Part shown: positions 1 to 5,144 of the stretch, in pieces
Layout of the letters: every line of letters starts with the position of its first letter
Numbering within the stretch: the stretch's first letter is position 1
The notes under the pieces: generated by a model
The model's database searches: none
What the model was told of the DNA's origin: nothing
What the model saw: the letters and a program-made list of their open reading frames with translations, nothing else
Translations under genes and position numbers: made by a program
DNA from: an uncultured Clostridia bacterium
GTDB lineage: Bacteria; Bacillota_A; Clostridia; Christensenellales; CAG-138
Direction: 5' to 3'
DNA: 5,144 bases
Assembly (NCBI GenBank): GCA_947302865.1
Contig: CAMYWS010000108.1
Coordinates: 1-5,144 of the forward strand

Positions 1-497
1 AGAACGCGATCGAGCTGACGATCGAATACCGCAACAAGGACGGCCGCCGCGTGGTTGCGCCGAACGGCGCGCAGTCGATCAAGGATCTGTACGCGAACGG
101 CTACAAGCTCGGCATCATCTCAAACCTCGTCACCTCGCAGGAGATCCCGCGCTGGCTCAAAGCAGACGGTCTCGAACAGTATTTCGGCGCGGTGCTGCTC
201 TCCTGCGTGGAGGGGATCCGGAAGCCCGATCCAGCCATCTCCAACAAGGCGTGCGACATCCTCGGCGTGAAGCCGGAGCGCTGCGTCTACATCGGCGACA
301 ACCTGAACCGCGACGTCGAAGGCACGCGCCTTGCGGGCTACGGCATGTTCATCCTCTACACCACGCCGGAAAAGCTCGCGAAGGAAAAGATCACGGACGA
401 GAACCGTCCCGACGCGGTCATCTTCGATTTCAATGAACTCAAGGAGATCTTCCCGAAAGCGCCGCACGTCGCCTGGGACAAGGTACGGAGGGTATAA
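1..497 (+). CDS. HAD-family hydrolase, C-terminal part (5' end outside window)
   Basis: This is the C-terminal part of a haloacid dehalogenase (HAD) superfamily hydrolase, probably a cytosolic phosphatase acting on a small phosphorylated metabolite; the substrate is unknown. The reading frame is open from base 3, giving about 164 visible residues and a TAA at 495-497. Motif II is the Ser in 'LGIISNL', motif III the Lys in 'GIRKPDPAI', and motif IV 'YIGDNLNRD', the acidic Mg-binding loop. Motif I with the nucleophilic Asp lies upstream of the window. A GTG at base 51 could be taken as a start, but the residues before it ('TIEYRNKDG') still align with the next gene ('TYCFRRAKG'), so the true start is outside. 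The protein is a clear paralogue of the next gene, sharing the motifs and the ending 'ENRPD..IF.FNELKEIFP'. The two genes are separated by 2 bases and are surely co-transcribed. The family call is firm and the substrate is not known. Confidence 0.88.
   Translation, partial: NAIELTIEYRNKDGRRVVAPNGAQSIKDLYANGYKLGIISNLVTSQEIPRWLKADGLEQYFGAVLLSCVEGIRKPDPAISNKACDILGVKPERCVYIGDNLNRDVEGTRLAGYGMFILYTTPEKLAKEKITDENRPDAVIFDFNELKEIFPKAPHVAWDKVRRV
486..492 (+). promoter_or_regulatory. Ribosome binding site of the second HAD gene
   Basis: The sequence CGGAGGG lies inside the last codons of the upstream HAD gene, with 7 bases between it and the ATG at 500. It supports that start and suggests translational coupling, since the upstream stop (495-497) falls between this site and the start. 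Confidence 0.7.
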
Positions 498-499
498 GG

Positions 500-1276
500 A
501 TGCTGACGGATATCAAAGCTGTTTTTCTGGATCTCGGCGGCACGTTCCGCATTGTCGACGAGGACAACCTGCCGTTCATCCGCGAAGCGCGTTCGCGCAT
601 TAAGGAGCTGTGCGGCACGGATATGGACCCGGACGCGTTCTACGATTTTCTGAACAAGCGCTACGACGGTTACCGCGAGTGGGCGCTGAAGTATATGTGC
701 GAAGCACCGGAAGAAATGCTCTGGACGCGCTGGCTTGTGCCGGAATGGGACCGCGACCGGATCGAAAAAGCCGCCAAGGAGCTGACCTACTGCTTCCGCA
801 GGGCGAAAGGCGAGCGCGTCGTGGTCGAAAAGGGTATCGAAACGGTCAGGGAGCTTCGCAGACGCGGCTACAAGGTCGGCATCATCAGCGACCTCATCGG
901 CACGATCGAGATCGACGAATGGCTCGACCGCGACGGCATCCGCGACCTGTTCTGCACGGTGCAGCAAAGCTCTGTCACGATGCTGCGGAAACCGCATCCC
1001 GCGATCTATTTCCTTGCGCTTTCGGAAGCCGGCGTTCGTCCCGAGGAGAGCTGCTTCGTCGGCGACAACCTGAAGCGCGATATCATCGGCGCGAAGCAGT
1101 CCTGCTTTGCCGGCACGGTCGGCGCGGAGTACCCCGGCGGACTCGAGTTCAAGCTCACCGCGGAGAACCGACCGGACTGCATCATCCATCACTTTGACGA
1201 ACTCTTGAATGTTTTCCCGGGCGAAGGCAGATTCTGTCCCGAGGCCGCGGAGGATCCGACGCCGCGTATCCGGTAA
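500..1276 (+). CDS. HAD-family hydrolase with DxGGT motif I
   Basis: This is a complete 258-residue HAD superfamily hydrolase of the Rossmann-core type with a helical cap between motifs I and II. Motif I is 'FLDLGGTF' with the nucleophile Asp11. The usual second Asp (general acid/base) at position +2 is Gly13. Motif II is Ser130 in 'VGIISDL', motif III is Lys164 in 'LRKPHPAI', and motif IV is 'FVGDNLKRD' with Asp189 and Asp194. The cap is about residues 20-105 and rich in Trp, Arg and Glu, with no membrane segment or signal peptide, so it should be cytosolic. It is a tandem paralogue of the upstream gene. The ATG at 500 has a good Shine-Dalgarno and places motif I at the N-terminus as expected. 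DxGGT variants occur in annotated HAD proteins, so the change does not prove inactivity. It could be a phosphatase for a sugar phosphate or phosphoglycerate related to the downstream enzymes, but nothing in the sequence fixes the substrate. Confidence 0.9.
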   Translation: MLTDIKAVFLDLGGTFRIVDEDNLPFIREARSRIKELCGTDMDPDAFYDFLNKRYDGYREWALKYMCEAPEEMLWTRWLVPEWDRDRIEKAAKELTYCFRRAKGERVVVEKGIETVRELRRRGYKVGIISDLIGTIEIDEWLDRDGIRDLFCTVQQSSVTMLRKPHPAIYFLALSEAGVRPEESCFVGDNLKRDIIGAKQSCFAGTVGAEYPGGLEFKLTAENRPDCIIHHFDELLNVFPGEGRFCPEAAEDPTPRIR

Positions 1277-1283
1277 GGATCGG

Positions 1284-1290
1284 AAAGGAG
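1284..1290 (+). promoter_or_regulatory. Ribosome binding site deciding the start of the permuted mutase
   Basis: AAAGGAG lies 7 bases before the ATG at 1298, in the 21-base gap after the second HAD gene. It shows that the rearranged mutase has its own translation start at this point. The protein therefore truly begins in what is normally the middle of the family sequence. Confidence 0.8.
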
Positions 1291-1297
1291 AAACGAT

Positions 1298-2863
1298 ATG
1301 GCACAGTACAGGTTTTCCGGCGGCGAAGCGCTTGCGCGCGCTGTGGAAAAGCTTTATGAAAACGGCGGCTCGGAGTATCATTTCGAGCCGATGAACCTTG
1401 TCGACGCGAACGGCGGCGCGGTCGGGCTCGTCAGGCCGGGCGACGGCGTGATCTTCTGCTGCCGCAGAGGCGAGCGCGAAACCGAGCTCACCGACGCGTT
1501 CACCGACCCGGAGTTCAAGGGCTTTGCGCGTGAGAAGCTCGATCCTTTGGACTTCGTGATCCTCACCATGTACAGCGAGCGCTACACCTACCTTCCGATC
1601 GCGTTTGCGCCGAGCAAGGTGCAGAAGACGCTCGCCGAGGTGCTTGCCGAAAACGGCAAAACGCAGCTGCATCTTTCCGAGAGCGAGAAGTTCGCGCATG
1701 TGACCTTCTTCTTCAACGGCGGCAATCAGGTTCCGTTCCGGGGCGAGGACGATATCCGCATCCCGTCCCCGAAGGGCGTTCCGTTCGAGACCGTGCCGGA
1801 GCTGCGGCTCCCCGACGTCGCGCAGACGCTGTGCGACGGGCTCGACAAGGGCTATGATTTCATCGTCACAAACTTCGCGAACGGCGACGTCATCGGGCAT
1901 ACGTCGAGCGACGCGGCAAAGCCGGTCGCCTGCGAAGCGATCAGTAAATACGTCGGCAGGGTCGTCTCCCACGCCCGCGAACGCGGATACACGGTGCTCG
2001 TGACCGCTGACCACGGCAACATCGAGATCCTGCACACGCCGGAGGGCAAGCCGCACGTGTCGCACACGACGAACCTCGTCGCGTGCGTCGCGCTCGGACC
2101 GGACACGGAATTGATCAAGGACTCCGGCAGACTCTGCGACGTCGCGCCGACGATCCTGTCCGCGATGGGGCTTGAACAGCCCGCGGAAATGACCGGCTCG
2201 CCCCTGTTCCGCTTCGGCAAACCCGGCAAGGTGCTGCTTCTGATCTGTGACGGCTGGGGACTCGACAAGCCCACGGACAACAATCCGATCTTCACGGCGT
2301 CGACGCCGGAATGGGACATGCTGCTGGACAACTACCCTTATGCGAAGCTCGAAGCGTCCGGTCCCGCCGTCGGTCTCAAGGAAGGCAAGACGGGCAATTC
2401 CGAGGCGGGTCACATCAATCTCGGCTCGGGACGCGTGGTGCTGCAGGACGACGTGCGCCTCGACAACGCCATGAAGGACGGCTCGTTCGCCGAAAACCCG
2501 GTCTTCCTCAACACGCTCCGCGGCGTGAAGGAACGCGGCACGGCGCTGCATCTCTTTGCGCTGCTCACCAAGAAATCCTCGCACGGGTCGATCGACTATC
2601 CGCTCGCGCTGCTGGATATGGCGAAGAAAGCCGGCGTGCAGGATGTTTTCGTGCACGTCATCTTCGACGGCCGCTCCACGGAGCCCGGCAGCGCGCCGGC
2701 GCTTTTGCGCGAGTTCGGCGAAACGATCGAACAGAAGGGCGTCGGTCTCATTGTGTCCGGCGTCGGCAGAGGCGTCGCGCTCGACCGCGACCAGAACTGG
2801 GCAAAAATACAGCGTACCTACGCTTCGCTCGTCGAGGGCAAAGGCGCGCCGTACTGCGAATAA
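1298..2863 (+). CDS. Circularly permuted phosphoglycerate mutase (iPGM/GpmI family)
   Basis: This 521-residue member of the cofactor-independent phosphoglycerate mutase family (alkaline phosphatase superfamily, two metals, 3-phosphoglycerate to 2-phosphoglycerate) has its halves in reversed order. Residues ~11-305 match the family's C-terminal part (about 215-510 in the Geobacillus stearothermophilus enzyme, compared from memory). They carry Arg57 and Arg60 ('CCRRGER', normally 'NFRPDR'), Lys131 ('SESEKFAHVTFF'), Asp197 and His201 ('NFANGDVIGH'), Asp238-His239 ('TADHGN'), His256 ('SHTTN') and the usual ending 'EMTGSPL'. After a linker of a few residues (~305-309), the family N-terminus follows: Asp318 ('LLICDGWGL'), the phosphoserine nucleophile Ser368 ('TGNSEAGH'), His429, Arg459, Arg491 and Arg497 ('DRDQNW'), ending at 'LVEGKGAPYCE'. 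The phosphatase domain becomes contiguous (~106-382); the transferase domain is split (~1-105 and ~383-521). All metal ligands and the nucleophile remain. The Asp after 'DGR' is Ser460, and the 'SDGGVHSH' loop reads 'TKKSSHGS'. Mutase activity is likely but unproven; a shifted substrate is possible. There is no signal peptide, so it should be cytosolic. Confidence 0.9.
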   Translation: MAQYRFSGGEALARAVEKLYENGGSEYHFEPMNLVDANGGAVGLVRPGDGVIFCCRRGERETELTDAFTDPEFKGFAREKLDPLDFVILTMYSERYTYLPIAFAPSKVQKTLAEVLAENGKTQLHLSESEKFAHVTFFFNGGNQVPFRGEDDIRIPSPKGVPFETVPELRLPDVAQTLCDGLDKGYDFIVTNFANGDVIGHTSSDAAKPVACEAISKYVGRVVSHARERGYTVLVTADHGNIEILHTPEGKPHVSHTTNLVACVALGPDTELIKDSGRLCDVAPTILSAMGLEQPAEMTGSPLFRFGKPGKVLLLICDGWGLDKPTDNNPIFTASTPEWDMLLDNYPYAKLEASGPAVGLKEGKTGNSEAGHINLGSGRVVLQDDVRLDNAMKDGSFAENPVFLNTLRGVKERGTALHLFALLTKKSSHGSIDYPLALLDMAKKAGVQDVFVHVIFDGRSTEPGSAPALLREFGETIEQKGVGLIVSGVGRGVALDRDQNWAKIQRTYASLVEGKGAPYCE

Positions 2864-2877
2864 AAGAGTATCATTTG

Positions 2878-2885
2878 ACGGAGGT
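2878..2885 (+). promoter_or_regulatory. Ribosome binding site of the IolG-like gene
   Basis: ACGGAGGT is a near-consensus Shine-Dalgarno ending 5 bases before the ATG at 2891, within the 27-base gap after the mutase stop codon. It fixes the start so that the Rossmann glycine motif begins at residue 8, as is usual in this family. Confidence 0.75.
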
Positions 2886-2890
2886 AACTT

Positions 2891-3904
2891 ATGGTTAACG
2901 TCGGTATCATCGGCGCGGGCCGCATCGGACAGGTCCACGCAAAGAGCATCCTCACGGGCGTGCCGGATGCAAAGATCCTCGCGATCGCGGATCCGTACAT
3001 CAAGCCCGAAGTCGCCGAATGGGCAAAGTCCGTCGGCGTCGAGAACGTGTACAGAGACCATCGGCAGATCCTCGAGGATCCGCGCATCGACGCGGTTCTG
3101 ATCTGCGCGTCCACCGATCAGCACGCGTCGCTTTCTCTGGAAGCCATCGCGGCAGGCAAGCACATCTTCTGCGAAAAGCCGATCGACCAGAGCATCGCGA
3201 AGATCGAGGAAGTCAAGGCGGCGCTGGCGGCTTCGCCGAAGAAGCTCGTCTATCAGGTCGGGTTCAACCGCCGCTACGACCACAACTACCGCGCCATGCG
3301 CAAAGCCGTCGAGGACGGCAAGATCGGCGAGGTACAGTTCGTGCGCGTCAGCTCGCGCGACCCGGAGCCCCCGCCCGCAAAGTACGTCGCGGCGTCCGGC
3401 GGCATGTTCATGGATATGATGATCCACGACCTCGATATGGTCCGCTACCTCTCCGGGCTCGAGATCGTCGAGGTGTACGCGCAGGGCGCGTGCCTTATCG
3501 ATCCCGCGATCGGCGAAGCGGGCGACGTGGACACGGTCACGATCACGCTGAAGCTATCCAACGGCGCGCTTGCGACGATCGACGGCTCCCGCAAGGCGGT
3601 GTACGGCTACGATCAGCGCGGCGAGGTCTTCGGCTCGAAGGGCTGCGTGGTCAGCGCGAACGATTCCGATTCAAACATCGTGCTCTCCACGGTCGAGGGC
3701 GTGACCGCCGAAAAGCCGCTGTGGTTCTTCCTCGAGCGCTACATGGGTTCGTATCAGGCGGAGGTCCGCGAATTCATCGACTGCGTGAAGAACGGCAGGG
3801 AACCGTGGGTCGGCATCGAGGACGGGCTTCTGTCCATCCGCCTCGCGCTCGCGTGCACCAAGTCCATGAACGAAAACCGTCCCGTCCGCATCGACGAGAT
3901 CTGA
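2891..3904 (+). CDS. iolG: Gfo/Idh/MocA oxidoreductase, probable inositol 2-dehydrogenase
   Basis: This 337-residue NAD-dependent dehydrogenase would oxidise myo-inositol (or a similar cyclitol or sugar) to a 2-keto product in the cytosol, the entry step of inositol catabolism. The N-terminal Rossmann domain shows 'GAGRIG' (residues 8-13) and Asp34 in 'AIADP' at the end of strand 2, which favours NAD over NADP. The family motif 'EKP' gives the catalytic Lys96. The C-terminal domain holds 'GFNRRYDHNY' (124-133), 'SSRDPEPPP' (154-162), and 'GGMFMDMMIHDLDM' with Asp175 and His179 as the likely catalytic pair. 'DPAIGEAGDVDT' and 'AVYGYDQRGEVFGSKG' follow, and the string of blocks is characteristic of IolG rather than of generic family members. 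The length is normal for the family. It lies 27 bases after the mutase gene and 27 before the dehydrogenase gene. No other iol gene is visible in the window, so a scyllo-inositol or other sugar substrate remains possible. Confidence 0.85.
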   Translation: MVNVGIIGAGRIGQVHAKSILTGVPDAKILAIADPYIKPEVAEWAKSVGVENVYRDHRQILEDPRIDAVLICASTDQHASLSLEAIAAGKHIFCEKPIDQSIAKIEEVKAALAASPKKLVYQVGFNRRYDHNYRAMRKAVEDGKIGEVQFVRVSSRDPEPPPAKYVAASGGMFMDMMIHDLDMVRYLSGLEIVEVYAQGACLIDPAIGEAGDVDTVTITLKLSNGALATIDGSRKAVYGYDQRGEVFGSKGCVVSANDSDSNIVLSTVEGVTAEKPLWFFLERYMGSYQAEVREFIDCVKNGREPWVGIEDGLLSIRLALACTKSMNENRPVRIDEI

Positions 3905-3913
3905 CGTAATTTC

Positions 3914-3922
3914 AGGAAAGGA
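3914..3922 (+). promoter_or_regulatory. Ribosome binding site of the type II GAPDH gene
   Basis: AGGAAAGGA contains two overlapping purine-rich matches to the Shine-Dalgarno, the closer one ending 9 bases before the ATG at 3932. It supports that start, which puts the glycine-rich loop at residues 10-15. Confidence 0.65.
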
Positions 3923-3931
3923 AACAAACCG

Positions 3932-4987
3932 ATGGCAAAAATCAGAGTCGGCGTTGCCGGATACGGCACGATCGGTCAGCGTCTGGCTGACGGCGTCGCC
4001 CTGCAGGGCGATATGGAACTCGTGGGCATTGCGGATCTCGCTCCGACGCTGTCGATCCGCGCGCTCCGCGAAAACGATATGATCGGCGCAAACAACGTCA
4101 AGTATAACCTGTACCTCGTCGACGGTGCGGACAGGGAAGCGTTCGACCGCTACGACATCCCGGTCGCGGGCACGTTCGAGGAGCTGTGCAGAAGCGTCGA
4201 TATCATGCTGGATTCTTCGCCGGGCGGCGTCGGCGCAAAGAACAAGGAACTGTATGAGAAGGTCGGCGTCAAGGCGATCTTCCAGGGCGGCGAGAAAAAC
4301 TCCGTCGCGGACGTGTTCTTCCACGGCTACGCAAACTACGAAAAGGGCGTAGGTCAGAACTATCTGAAGCTCACAAGCTGCAACACCACAGGCCTCATCC
4401 GCGCGGTGGACTGCCTCGACCGCATCATCGGCATTGAGAAGGTCGCGATCACGATCATCCGCCGCGTCGCGGATCCCGGTGATTATCACCGCGGACTGAC
4501 GAACGCTTTGCAGATCGACAAGGCGCCGTCGCATCAGGCGGTCGACCTGATGACGATCATGCCGCACGTCCAGGCAACGGGCATCCTCGTCCATACGCCG
4601 GTCACGCACGGGCACATCATCACCGTGCTTGCGACCGCAAAGGACGGCAAAAAGATTACCCGCGAGATGGCGCTCGAGGCGTTCCGCAAGCATCCGCGCA
4701 TCCGCACGGTCACGATCGACGAGGGCTTCAAGGGCAACGCGAGTCTCTTCAAGTACGCGCGCGATCTCGGCAACCGCAGAGGCGACATGTACGAGATCGG
4801 TCTCTGGGAGGACAGCATCGTCGAGAGCGGCAACGACATCATGTACGCGATCAACATCCCGCAGGAGAGCGTCACGATCCCCGAAACGATCGACGCGATC
4901 CGCGCCGCCATGAAGATGCAGCTCACCTGCGAAGAGGGCACGGCAAAGACCAACGAATACCTGAAGATCGGACGTTTCAAGAAGTAA
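3932..4987 (+). CDS. gap: Type II (archaeal-type) glyceraldehyde-3-phosphate dehydrogenase
   Basis: This 351-residue enzyme should oxidise and phosphorylate glyceraldehyde-3-phosphate to 1,3-bisphosphoglycerate with NAD(P). It belongs to the archaeal (type II) family, not the usual bacterial GapA. The N-terminal Rossmann loop is 'AGYGTIGQR' (9-17). Family hallmarks follow: 'AGTFEEL' (79-85), 'SSPGGVGAKNK' (95-105), 'AIFQGGEK' (115-122) and 'SCNTTGL' with catalytic Cys150. Later blocks are 'RRVADP' (177-182), 'THGHI' with the likely catalytic His at 226 or 228, 'KYARDLGNRRGDMYEI' (274-289), 'LWEDSI' (291-296) and the typical ending 'KTNEYLKIG'. Bacterial GAPDH has 'SCTTNCLAP' instead, so the type is clear. 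At the end of strand 2, where archaeal enzymes commonly have a Lys contacting the NADP 2'-phosphate, this protein has Asp35, which suggests NAD preference. It precedes phosphoglycerate kinase by 24 bases, matching the next pathway step. Action on another aldehyde phosphate such as erythrose-4-phosphate cannot be excluded. Confidence 0.9.
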   Translation: MAKIRVGVAGYGTIGQRLADGVALQGDMELVGIADLAPTLSIRALRENDMIGANNVKYNLYLVDGADREAFDRYDIPVAGTFEELCRSVDIMLDSSPGGVGAKNKELYEKVGVKAIFQGGEKNSVADVFFHGYANYEKGVGQNYLKLTSCNTTGLIRAVDCLDRIIGIEKVAITIIRRVADPGDYHRGLTNALQIDKAPSHQAVDLMTIMPHVQATGILVHTPVTHGHIITVLATAKDGKKITREMALEAFRKHPRIRTVTIDEGFKGNASLFKYARDLGNRRGDMYEIGLWEDSIVESGNDIMYAINIPQESVTIPETIDAIRAAMKMQLTCEEGTAKTNEYLKIGRFKK

Positions 4988-4997
4988 ACTACAGCAA

Positions 4998-5004
4998 AGA
5001 GAGG
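4998..5004 (+). promoter_or_regulatory. Ribosome binding site of the phosphoglycerate kinase gene
   Basis: AGAGAGG lies 7 bases before the ATG at 5012 in the 24-base gap after the GAPDH stop. It supports the start of the truncated kinase gene. Confidence 0.65.
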
Positions 5005-5011
5005 TTCAAAG

Positions 5012-5144
5012 ATGCGATTCGGGATCAGAACGCTGGATGAACTTTCGGTACGCGGAAAGACGGTCCTGTGCCGCGTGGATATCAATCAACCCGTGGATCG
5101 TGATGCGGGGACGCTGAAAAGCATCAACCGCATCACGGCCTGCG
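5012..5144 (+). CDS. pgk: Phosphoglycerate kinase, N-terminal part (runs off window), archaeal-like
   Basis: The first 44 codons of a phosphoglycerate kinase are visible; the frame is open to the window edge. This cytosolic enzyme transfers phosphate from 1,3-bisphosphoglycerate to ADP. The visible part contains 'RGKTVLCRVDINQP' (14-27), the conserved first strand and substrate-binding loop. Asp23 and Asn25 sit where the family binds 3-phosphoglycerate, and Arg40 in 'NRIT' corresponds to the conserved substrate-binding Arg. The opening 'RTLDEL' and the 'VDINQPVD..AG' form resemble archaeal kinases ('VDINSP.DP..G') more than the bacterial 'VDFNVP...G' form, in agreement with the archaeal-type GAPDH just upstream. 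With so little sequence the family call is good and the archaeal affiliation is moderate. Whether the C-terminal nucleotide-binding domain is intact cannot be seen. Confidence 0.8.
   Translation, partial: MRFGIRTLDELSVRGKTVLCRVDINQPVDRDAGTLKSINRITAC

Noticed and set aside
51..497. GTG at 51 as the start of the first HAD gene
   Set aside because: The frame stays open to the left edge, and the residues upstream of the GTG still align with the paralogue. A start here would also leave out motif I and the cap.
1298..2863. The mutase as two fused or broken gene fragments, or an assembly error
   Set aside because: The frame is continuous and has its own ribosome binding site. Each part of the family sequence occurs exactly once, and the catalytic residues are largely intact. 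An assembly error cannot be fully excluded without reads, but it would rarely give so clean a complement with an in-frame short linker.
2864..2890. Possible terminator or promoter between the mutase and IolG-like genes
   Set aside because: The gap is 27 bases, with no GC-rich hairpin followed by T's and no convincing promoter boxes; most of it is the ribosome binding region. The other gaps are equally short and featureless.
356..3427. A 1023-codon open frame on the - strand
   Set aside because: It lies antisense to four well-supported genes. Its predicted product is rich in Arg, Asp, Val and Ala with no recognisable motif. Strong G/C bias at third codon positions removes stops on the opposite strand, which explains its length.
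3671..4693. A 340-codon open frame on the - strand
   Set aside because: It is antisense to the IolG-like and GAPDH genes, with the same biased composition and no family motif; it is a shadow frame.

Overview
The window is a stretch of GC-rich coding DNA, with G or C favoured at third codon positions. It reads like a single operon on the + strand. Six genes follow one another with gaps of only 2, 21, 27, 27 and 24 bases, and each downstream gene has a recognisable purine-rich Shine-Dalgarno sequence. The first gene is cut by the left edge and the last by the right edge. No RNA gene, mobile element, CRISPR array, promoter or terminator is visible, and no gene-free stretch exceeds 30 bases. The Shine-Dalgarno signals and the bacterial-style inositol dehydrogenase suggest a bacterium, possibly an uncultured Clostridia-like Bacillota. 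The exact taxon is a guess.

Layout: (1) the C-terminal part of a HAD-family hydrolase, 1-497; (2) a complete second HAD hydrolase, 500-1276, clearly paralogous to the first; (3) a 521-residue 2,3-bisphosphoglycerate-independent phosphoglycerate mutase (iPGM/GpmI family), 1298-2863; (4) a Gfo/Idh/MocA oxidoreductase closely resembling inositol 2-dehydrogenase (IolG), 2891-3904; (5) a type II (archaeal-type) glyceraldehyde-3-phosphate dehydrogenase, 3932-4987; (6) the first 44 codons of a phosphoglycerate kinase of archaeal flavour, from 5012.

The standout is gene 3, which appears to be circularly permuted. Its first ~305 residues match the C-terminal part of ordinary iPGM, and its last ~213 residues match the N-terminal part, which normally comes first. 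Almost every metal ligand and catalytic residue is present exactly once, but in rotated order. The permutation makes the normally interrupted phosphatase domain contiguous (about residues 106-382) and splits the transferase domain between the two ends of the chain. The transferase half also carries active-site changes, notably Ser460 where the family has a conserved Asp.

Genes 5, 6 and 3 would catalyse three consecutive steps of lower glycolysis: glyceraldehyde-3-phosphate to 1,3-bisphosphoglycerate, to 3-phosphoglycerate, to 2-phosphoglycerate. Two of these are of archaeal type and the third is rearranged. The cluster therefore looks like an alternative triose-phosphate module tied to inositol or sugar oxidation (IolG) and to HAD phosphatases. 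Its true substrates are an inference, and the active-site changes leave room for a related but different phosphorylated acid.
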